A stretch of DNA of 11,105 nt from Baffinella frigidus (taxonomy: Eukaryota > Cryptophyceae > Cryptomonadales > Baffinellaceae), in NCBI GenBank assembly GCA_026770585.1, contig MU647414.1, positions 92,137 to 103,241 of the forward strand. Direction: 5' to 3'. Made by a program: the position numbers and the translations under genes. Under the pieces are notes generated by a model that made no database searches, was not told the DNA's origin, and saw only the letters and a program-made list of their open reading frames with translations. Below are positions 6,515-11,105 of the stretch, in pieces; within the stretch, counting starts at the first letter, position 1; each line of letters opens with the position of its first letter.

Positions 6515-6653
6515 CCATGTCAAAACGGTTTTAATTGAAACCCTTGGAGTCAATGAAAATTGCTTCACAAATGCTTTAATATACTAATCAAGATCATAAT
6601 GTGTAGTAAATTTCATTGCCCACAGGTTTTAAATTAAAACCGTTTTCGTGTGA
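6515..6653. mobile_element. Snap-back element E (RATY-type architecture), 139 bp
   Basis: Left end CCATGTCAAAAC and inward right end TCACACGAAAAC are each 12 nt and followed by hairpins, GGTTTT-AATT-GAAACC and GGTTTTA-ATT-TAAAACC. Edges are GGTT (6511-6514) and GATT (6654-6657). The inner right arm holds TAGTAAATTTCATTGCC (6604-6620). It starts 10 bases after the end of element C's duplicated GATC, in the same cassette. End sequence differs from A-D, so family membership rests on geometry, target and the shared inner box. Confidence 0.75.
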
Positions 6654-6890
6654 GATTCGTACGTGGGGGTGTTCCATCTCTCTTCCTACCTCTTCAGTGG
6701 GTGTAGGGTGCGTGGTGGGGTTCAGGGTTCAGAGTTCAGGGTTCAGAGTTAAGAGTTAAGAGTTTAGGGTCCAGAGTTGAGAGTTGAGGGTTCAGAGTTA
6801 AGAGTTTAGAGTTCAGAATTCAGGGTCTCGGGTCTCGGATTTCTGGTTTCTGGTTTCTGGTGTCGGATACTGTAAAGAGGATCACGGGCG
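6654..6890 (+). repeat. Cassette copy 2 with degenerate heptamer tail
   Basis: GATTCGTACGTGGGGGTGTT continues to CTACCTCTTCAGTGGGTGTA. From 6718 to about 6825 GGGTTCA, GAGTTCA, GAGTTAA and TTTAGGG units follow, then TTTCTGGTTTCTGGT and TCGGATAC. The tail is a much-diverged telomere-type heptamer array in the TTTAGGG orientation. Confidence 0.8.
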
Positions 6891-7028
6891 CTACTTTAGA
6901 CGTGACCGGGAGCAATCATAAGTTGACACCCTTGCAGAATAGCCCGAAAACGGGCTATTCTTCCAAAAGTTGACTTGGCGGCGCTGGGGAGTTGACTTTT
7001 GTGATTGACCACCCTCAGGTCTAGCGTA
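6891..7028. other. Short spacer with a perfect hairpin
   Basis: GAATAGCCCG-aaaa-CGGGCTATTC (6937-6960) is a perfect 10-bp stem with a 4-base loop. AAGTTGAC lies on both sides (6920 and 6967), with a further AGTTGACTTTTG at 6991. A run of Ts is absent, so I do not call a terminator. No gene is seen. Confidence 0.7.
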
Positions 7029-7196
7029 GATTCGTACGTGGGGGTGTTCCATCTGTCCTCGTACCTCTTCAGTGGGAGCGAGGTACACCCTATGGATTGC
7101 TTAAGGTATAGGGTTTAGAGTTTGTGGTTCAGGGTTCAGAGTTCAGGGTTCAGGGTCTCGGGTTTCTGGTTTCTGGTTTCGGATACGTCGGGGGTC
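7029..7196 (+). repeat. Cassette copy 3 with heptamer tail
   Basis: GATTCGTACGTGGGGGTGTT, CGTACCTCTTCAGTGGGAGC, GTACACCCTATGGATTGCTT, then TTTAGAG/GTTCAGG heptamers, then TTTCTGGTTTCTGGTTTCGG and ATACG. It keeps a segment (GTACACCCTA-GGATTGCTT) that copy 4 also has and copy 2 lacks. Confidence 0.8.
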
Positions 7197-7202
7197 GTAT
7201 TC

Positions 7203-7364
7203 ATAGGCTAACGGCCTGAAAATGGGGTAGTTAGGCATACGGCATTGCCTAGGACCTCCTACCATAGGCCGAGGGATCCTAGGACCAAAAAGTCTCGGCC
7301 TACGGTAGGAGGTCCTAGGCAATACCGTATTCCTAACTACCCCATTTTCAGGCCGTTGCCCTAT
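7203..7364. mobile_element. Snap-back element I, 71-bp arms
   Basis: Arms 7203-7273 and 7294-7364 are inverted with only a few mismatches around a 20-bp loop. The arms begin ATAGGCTAACGGCCTGAAAA and contain CCTAGGACCTCCTACC. The CCTAGGACC box is shared with J, K and L. TA occurs near both edges, but the exact ends and target duplication are uncertain. Frames on it are palindrome readings. Confidence 0.85.
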
Positions 7365-7566
7365 TAGCTTGATGCACAAGCCGCTTCAGATCCTGCGCCC
7401 GAGGCCCATCAGGTTGTTCTTTACGGTTTGGGGGGGGGGGGGGGGCACCTCTCGGCCACGTTGGTACCAATCCAATTTCGGTTACCCTATTCGTTTGCGG
7501 GGGCGTTCAATCTAGCGGAACACAACGCCGCATCCCGCAATATATATTGCTGCTGGTGGTCGCGCT
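7365..7566. other. Spacer with G16 run and AT palindrome
   Basis: G16 lies at 7430-7445. A perfect palindrome GCAATATATATTGC lies at 7537-7550. The remaining sequence has no recognisable gene or repeat. Confidence 0.7.
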
Positions 7567-7570
7567 GATC

Positions 7571-7741
7571 TCATCCGGACGAGTATTTCTGAGAAATACG
7601 ATTTCGGGGACCACCGATGTGATTTTGGTGCATCTTAAAGCTATATGTTGTGAAGTTACTGCTATGAAAGGCCAATATGAACAGCTCCTAAGCCTTAATA
7701 TACACCAAAATCGTATTCCTCAGAAATACTCGCCGTGATGA
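7571..7741. mobile_element. Snap-back element D (RATY family), 171 bp
   Basis: GATC flanks both sides (7567-7570 and 7742-7745). Left end TCATCCGGACGA and inward right end TCATCACGGCGA precede hairpins GTATTTC-TGA-GAAATAC and GTATTTC-TGA-GGAATAC (one wobble). The left end has the extra piece with TTCGGGGACCACCGATGT. The arm GATTTTGGTG matches element C, while the unpaired centre is different. Flanks GCGCTGATC / GATCACGGGGGATTCG match the uninterrupted cassette CGCTGATCACTGGGGATTCG at 6133-6152. It is non-coding. Confidence 0.9.
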
Positions 7742-7895
7742 GATCACGGGGGATTCGCTCGATGTTGAGGTCTATCTCTCGTCGTACCTCTTCAGCGGGA
7801 GCAATGTACACCCTACGGATTGCTTGGGAATTGGGGTTTAGAGTTTGGGGGTTAGGGACTCAGTTTTCTGGTTTCGGATACGTTTCGGATGAGGA
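7742..7895 (+). repeat. Cassette copy 4 with short heptamer tail
   Basis: GATCACGGGGGATTCGCTCG, then CGTACCTCTTCAGCGGGAGC, GTACACCCTACGGATTGCTT, GGGTTTAGAGTTTGG, and TTTTCTGGTTTCGGATACG. It is the most diverged of the four in the first 30 bases. Confidence 0.75.
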
Positions 7896-7920
7896 CACGT
7901 GCGGGCAGCCCCTCGCCATT

Positions 7921-8041
7921 CCACACGCAACGTTTCGTCTAAAATGTTGTACACACGCGACGTTTCGTCTGAAAGATTGTACACAACGCGACGTTTCGTC
8001 TAAAATATTTTACACACGCAACGTTTCGTCTAAAAGATTGT
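7921..8041 (+). repeat. 30-bp tandem repeat, four units
   Basis: Units 7921-7950, 7951-7980, 7981-8011 and 8012-8041 share ACGTTTCGTCTAAAA with R at one base (GCAACG/GCGACG). Single relatives occur at 4736 (direct) and 5820-5857 (reverse), each next to GTGGTAC. Units abut without spacers, so this is not a CRISPR array. Confidence 0.88.
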
Positions 8042-8162
8042 ACGTGGTACAAACGAGTGTGTCCTCCGCCGGGCGGGTGCCCACTTTTGCCGTGATTCCT
8101 TGGCAGAAAATTGCGGAATTAACTTTACGAATTGTACGGAAAGATGTTAGATGGGCGGTTTT

Positions 8163-8230
8163 CCACTGTTACTAAAGTCAACAGAGGTTCCACTTTTGCT
8201 TTGAGACTCTCGACTCTCGACTTTTGCCTC
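8163..8230 (+). repeat. Dispersed ~70-bp repeat, copy 2
   Basis: It matches 2251-2320 over AACAGAGGTTCCACTTTTGC and CTCTCGACTTTTG. The DNA between here and element J (8231-8336) holds no gene that I recognise. Confidence 0.75.
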
Positions 8231-8338
8231 GGCGAGCAGCGCAAGAGGATTCCGAAGTTCCGCCGTGTGGCCTGTCGTGTCAGGACAAGACCTTGTCTTC
8301 GAAGCCAACTGTGCGATAACAGGCGGGGTTATGTTGTA

Positions 8339-8455
8339 CAGGGGTACCTCGCTTATAAGAAAACGCCTCCCCCTAGGACCCTACAGTAGGCCTATGCCTA
8401 GGGCTCTATGGTGGTCCTGGGGGGGGTGCGTTTTCTTATGAGCGAGGTACGCCTG
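8339..8455. mobile_element. Snap-back element J (TA-flanked), 117 bp
   Basis: Left end CAGGGGTACCTCGCTTATAA and inward right end CAGGCGTACCTCGCTCATAA are flanked by TA on both sides (8337-8338 and 8456-8457). Arms continue through GAAAACG, a C/G run and CCTAGGACC. From memory, CAGG..TACCTCG resembles pogo/Tigger termini of the Tc1/mariner superfamily, which also duplicate TA. It is non-coding; its partners are K and L. Confidence 0.88.
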
Positions 8456-8457
8456 TA

Positions 8458-8685
8458 GTAATGAACCCCCTTCGTAGCCCACTATCCCACGGGTTTGCTT
8501 TTTGGATAACTTGATTTAATTTAATTTAACCTTTTGAGTGGCGGCAGGACAAGGCGTTTGGGCAGCCCGTCTCGCCGAGGCAGTCGAAGGAACCAAAGGC
8601 ACATGTCAAGAGCGATGACGCCAAGAGCCCAGGCGTTTCCGCATGACTTCCAGCCCACTTCCACCAGTCCGCCGCCGAGCGAATT
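8458..8685. other. Unassigned spacer
   Basis: It contains TTTAATTTAATTTAA at 8513-8528 and otherwise GC-rich unique sequence. No frame of note, repeat or RNA gene is seen. Confidence 0.5.
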
Positions 8686-8813
8686 ATAAGACAGTCAGGG
8701 AATAAGACAGTCAGGGAATAAGACAGTCAGGGAATAAGACAGTCGGGGCCGGATTCCGATCCGGCCGTTGGCTTTCCCTTCAGGTAAAACAACTTAAACC
8801 TTGAAGTTGTTTT
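8686..8813. repeat. 16-bp tandem repeat (x4) and two hairpins
   Basis: ATAAGACAGTCAGGGA repeats at 8686, 8702 and 8718, with a changed fourth unit at 8734. Directly after come GGCCGGAT-tccg-ATCCGGCC (8747-8766) and AAAACAACTT-aaaccttg-AAGTTGTTTT (8786-8813), both perfect stems. Confidence 0.88.
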
Positions 8814-8855
8814 CCCTTTTCGCTCGGCAGCGGGGTGGGAGTGGGGTTTAGAGAA

Positions 8856-8973
8856 CAGAGGTACCTCGCTCAAGAGAAACAGCCCCCCCCCCTAGGACCA
8901 CCGTAGGTCCCTAGGAATGGGCCTACTGTAGGGTCCTAGGGGGGAGCGGTTTCTTATGAGCGAGGTACCCCTG
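8856..8973. mobile_element. Snap-back element K (TA family), 118 bp
   Basis: Left end CAGAGGTACCTCGCTCAAGA and inward right end CAGGGGTACCTCGCTCATAA, then GAAAC, C/G run and CCTAGGACC. The right flank is TA (8974-8975), the left is AA, which suggests one changed base. The interior CCTACTGTAGGG matches J. It is non-coding; SEVPLY-type readings come from its end. Confidence 0.85.
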
Positions 8974-9268
8974 TATGGAGGGGGGGGGGCTTGTCGATGC
9001 CTCCTCACTGTGAGCTTCGAAGGAAATTTCGGTCAGAGAAATTTCAGTCTGAGGTCTGGAAACTGCACCGGGGGGCCTGAATGTGATCCGAAAGGAAGCA
9101 TGGCGTTTCTGCAGAACCAGTTCCGGTGTCCGCCTATGTAGGGAGCTCGAAGAACCTAACGGACCTAAAATGTCGACCAGAGATCTTTGAAGCAAATTTC
9201 GGCCAGAGAGCTGGTTGAACCGTCGGTTAATAAGATGTCTTTGTGCATCTACCGTGCTATTCTTTATC

Positions 9269-9286
9269 GGTACGAAGCTTCGTACC
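9269..9286. repeat. Perfect 18-bp palindrome
   Basis: GGTACGAAGCTTCGTACC is perfectly self-complementary. Variants of this core recur at 9794-9805, 9878-9909, 10054-10069 and 10524-10562. Confidence 0.9.
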
Positions 9287-9406
9287 TCGAAAATAAATGG
9301 ACCGATCTGCGAAGCCCAAACCCTAATCTCTAAACCCTTGCCACCCCCACGCTAGGGGGGGGGATGCGACGAGACCAGAGGACTCAAGCAGCCCGCTAGG
9401 ATCCTA

Positions 9407-9524
9407 CAGGGATACCTCGCTCATAAGAAAGTGCCTCCCCCTAGGACCCTACGGTAGGCCTATGCCTAGGGCCCTACGGTGGTCCTAGGGGGGGGGGCAG
9501 TTTCTTACGAGCGAGGTACCCCTG
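9407..9524. mobile_element. Snap-back element L (TA family), 118 bp
   Basis: Left end CAGGGATACCTCGCTCATAA and inward right end CAGGGGTACCTCGCTCGTAA are flanked by TA on both sides (9405-9406 and 9525-9526). The interior CCTACGGTAGGCCTATGCCT matches J closely. It lies within the spacer of the large inverted repeat, eight bases before its right arm. Confidence 0.9.
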
Positions 9525-9740
9525 TACCACCTATTGAGGTCCTGTAGGTTCTTCGAGCTCCCACCATAGGCGGGCACCGGAACTCATCCTGCAGAAAGGC
9601 CATGCTTCCTTTCGGATCACATCAGGCCCCCCGGTGCAAAAAGATCGCGGCAGAAACCGGCTTCCTCATTTAGGTCCTTCAGGTTTTATGTTCGCCCAAC
9701 ATAGCCCAACGACGCGCCCTTCCGTAGAAAGGACTGCAGA

Positions 9741-10069
9741 GAAAGCATTTTTGCTTTCGGATCGCGTTGAGCTCTCCAGTCCAGAGGCTCGTGTACGAGC
9801 TCGTAGAGGGGATACTGTGTAAACTAGGTAAAGGGTGGTTCTCTTCCAAGGGGTGTGAGTGATGAAGGTATCCGAGGGTACGAGGAGCTCGTACGAACGA
9901 ACTTCGTACCATTGTAGCAAGGGGAGAGATAGGTAAACGTTCCCATGATTGTAGGATCCTAGGGTCTCGTCAAGGGGTATTTTTTTCTATGGGGGCGCAA
10001 GCGCGCCCCGAGACCCGGTGTTGGAGGCGTTCTATGTCAGCAGGATTTTCGTGTACGAGGAGCTTCGTA
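9741..10069. repeat. Cluster of short palindromes
   Basis: GAAAGCA-tttt-TGCTTTC (9741-9758), TACGAGCTCGTA (9794-9805), GTACGAG-gag-CTCGTAC (9878-9894), overlapping GTACGAA-cgaac-TTCGTAC (9891-9909), GGGTCTCG paired with CGAGACCC (9962-10016) and TACGA-ggagct-TCGTA (10054-10069). Short frames here are not recognisable genes. Confidence 0.8.
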
Positions 10070-10085
10070 GTAACCTAGGCCTAGG

Positions 10086-10190
10086 AACGTCCTTTTCAGA
10101 CCTGGAATTGGAGCCAGGTAACGTCCTTTTCAGACCTGGAATTGGAGCCAATTCGTCTCCGAAAGTCAGATAGCGTCTGGAATTGGAGCC
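10086..10190 (+). repeat. 34-bp tandem repeat with a partial third unit
   Basis: AACGTCCTTTTCAGACCTGG plus AATTGGAGCCA occurs at 10086-10116 and 10120-10150. A partial unit CGTCTGGAATTGGAGCC is at 10174-10190. Confidence 0.88.
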
Positions 10191-10211
10191 GTTTGTCGCA
10201 CGGAGACTCAC

Positions 10212-10280
10212 CTACCGGTACCGGTAGCCGGGCCGTGCGAGCTCGGTGAAACACAGGTCAAAGTTTCGAAAAATTCGAAA
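10212..10280. repeat. 16-bp palindrome and TTTCGAA hairpin
   Basis: CTACCGGTACCGGTAG (10212-10227) is a perfect palindrome. TTTCGAA-aaa-TTCGAAA (10264-10280) is a perfect stem. TACCGGTA recurs at 10560-10567 and 10670-10677. Confidence 0.85.
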
Positions 10281-10523
10281 TCGGCGAAGAAGAGCGAGTG
10301 TCCGCAACGACCCTTCGAGGATCCCTGGGGACCTGGGGCGTCCAGCAACATCGGTCAAGATCGGGCGACAGACACCAGACTTTTAAAGCTGAAAGGTGCT
10401 GGCATACAGTAGTAAACTTGATTCCCAACCTGTAGTAAGATGGGAAGAGCCATCTATTATCATTTTAAAAACAAAGGCTTTTAATGGAGCACGAGTCGCA
10501 CGACCGGGCGGAGATTCTGATGC
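10281..10523. other. Unassigned sequence
   Basis: A 65-codon open frame starts at 10396 and runs into the palindromes at 10524, which argues against a gene. Nothing else is recognisable. Confidence 0.45.
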
Positions 10524-10677
10524 TACGAGGCTCGTACGAAGCCTTCGTACGAAGCTTCGTACCGGTACATTAATAAGCCCTGTGCTACATTAGGGCATTG
10601 GTAGCCCTAAGGATTTTGCCCTTCGTGCTACATTAAGCACATGCTATATTAGCCTCTAAACATCCACTGTACCGGTA
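10524..10677. repeat. Overlapping palindromes and GTGCTACATTA repeats
   Basis: TACGAG-G-CTCGTA (10524-10536), GTACGAAG-C-CTTCGTAC (10534-10550) and GTACGAAGCTTCGTAC (10547-10562) overlap in series. After TACCGGTA come GTGCTACATTA at 10583 and again at 10626, with TTAGGGC-attggta-GCCCTAA (10590-10610), then TACCGGTA again at 10670. Confidence 0.85.
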
Positions 10678-10934
10678 GACAATCATTGGACGTTTCTCCA
10701 GAATCTCCACACGTGTCGTTTTCACATGGTCACGCGGTTGGAAACGTGATGGCACGTAAAACCTTTTAAGCCGGTCAGCATGCCCCCATTATCCTCGTTT
10801 TTTAAAGAAGAAGTTATGGTGCAAACGACGGGGTGATTTATTAGCCAATTTTGGCTGTTTGGACAGTGATGTGCCCGTAACCTGAAACCCCATACGCAAC
10901 CTTCATCATTTTTTGGGTGGCGTCCATCTACAGG
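10678..10934. other. Unassigned, repeat-poor sequence
   Basis: This is the least repetitive part of the window. I see no domain, splice-delimited exon or RNA gene in it, but it could be flanking sequence of a gene outside the window. Confidence 0.4.
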
Positions 10935-11105
10935 ATGATCCTTTTTGAATTGGCTCGGTCAAGGGGGCATATACACGGCCGTTTCGAATCAAAGGACTTT
11001 AAAATTGTACCGGTTACGAAGGAACAACGTTTTAAAGAGCAAAAGCATGCCAGGATTTCGCGAATCGTCCTGTTTAATCAACGCGAAATCGCGCGGCTTC
11101 AATAG
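10935..11105 (+). CDS. Unassigned short open frame at the window edge (doubtful)
   Basis: The first ATG in frame is at 10935 and TAG ends the frame at the last three bases, giving 56 residues; the frame is also open upstream to 10917. The peptide starts MILFELARSRGHIHG and is rich in Arg, Lys, Glu and Ile, without a signal peptide, membrane segment or motif I recognise. It lies in repeat-free DNA, unlike the other frames here, which is the only point in its favour. It could be a terminal exon or chance. Confidence 0.15.
   Translation: MILFELARSRGHIHGRFESKDFKIVPVTKEQRFKEQKHARISRIVLFNQREIARLQ

Larger units (their letters stand above)
9064..9638. repeat. Large inverted repeat, ~105-bp arms around 363 bp
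   Basis: Left arm 9064-9169 begins TGCACCGGGGGGCCTGAATG and contains GATCCGAAAGGAAGCATGGC and GGAGCTCGAAGAACCTA. The right arm 9533-9638 is its reverse complement with scattered changes. The spacer holds two AAATTTCGG-CAGAGA motifs (9026 and 9196), the palindrome at 9269, a telomere-like stretch and element L next to the right arm. It could be a larger foldback element or two opposed repeat copies. Confidence 0.8.

Noticed and set aside
6937-6960. Rho-independent terminator-like hairpin
   Set aside because: There is no U run after the stem and no upstream gene, and the window is eukaryotic.
7921-8041. CRISPR-like repeats
   Set aside because: Units abut without spacers and the context is eukaryotic; it is a minisatellite.
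8923-9195. Frames containing SEVPLY or GYLAHKK-type peptides
   Set aside because: These peptides come from the inverted ends of the TA-flanked elements J, K and L.
10396-10593. 65-codon open frame
   Set aside because: It runs through the overlapping palindromes at 10524-10562 and shows no motif.

Overview
This window looks like intergenic nuclear DNA of a eukaryote. It shows TTTAGGG/CCCTAAA-type heptamer blocks, long (TAA)n, (CATA)n, (GA)n and (CT)n microsatellites, many minisatellites, and at least a dozen short inverted-repeat (snap-back) elements of 117-209 bp. No open frame carries a domain or family I recognise, and there are no operons, bacterial promoters, rRNA, tRNA or CRISPR. The plant/alga-type heptamer and the hairpin-dense content suggest a microalga or related protist. 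The peptide pattern read from one element end (SEVPLY) reminds me of hypothetical proteins in cryptophyte algal drafts; that is unverified memory.

Layout. 1-128: degenerate telomere-like repeats. 129-400: small hairpins and a 50-bp direct repeat. 418-1545: copies of one dispersed repeat (here R1), broken by (TAA)n, an inverted-repeat element (826-965) and element A (1081-1251). 1596-2472: a 20-bp tandem pair, a 64-bp-arm perfect inverted repeat (1673-1809), an element fragment (1868-1972), (GT)/(GA) repeats and hairpin element G (2335-2472). 2775-4441: element H, a duplicated segment and a repeat array whose copies keep one reading frame open, split by (CATA)n. 4446-4597: element B. 4600-5900: heptamer-like tracts, element F (5165-5308) and (CT)n. 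5900-7900: a 55-bp minisatellite, then four copies of a cassette (GATTCGTACGTGGGGG...) carrying elements C (6341-6500), E (6515-6653) and D (7571-7741), plus hairpin element I (7203-7364). 7921-9640: a 30-bp tandem repeat, three 117-118-bp elements J, K and L with TA flanks, and a large inverted repeat. 9640-11105: dense short palindromes, a 34-bp tandem repeat, and one short open frame at the edge that I cannot assign.

The most notable content is a non-autonomous transposon group (A-E, with F as a probable relative). Members insert at a 4-bp RATY-like target. The first 12 nt of each end, TCATCC-like in A-D, are followed by a 7-3-7 hairpin whose loop is at positions 20-22 from the element end. 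The stem sequence differs between elements but stays paired, while much of the interior is unrelated. Interrupted repeats compared with intact copies in this same window show the insertion points. No transposase is encoded here, so mobilisation would have to come from elsewhere.
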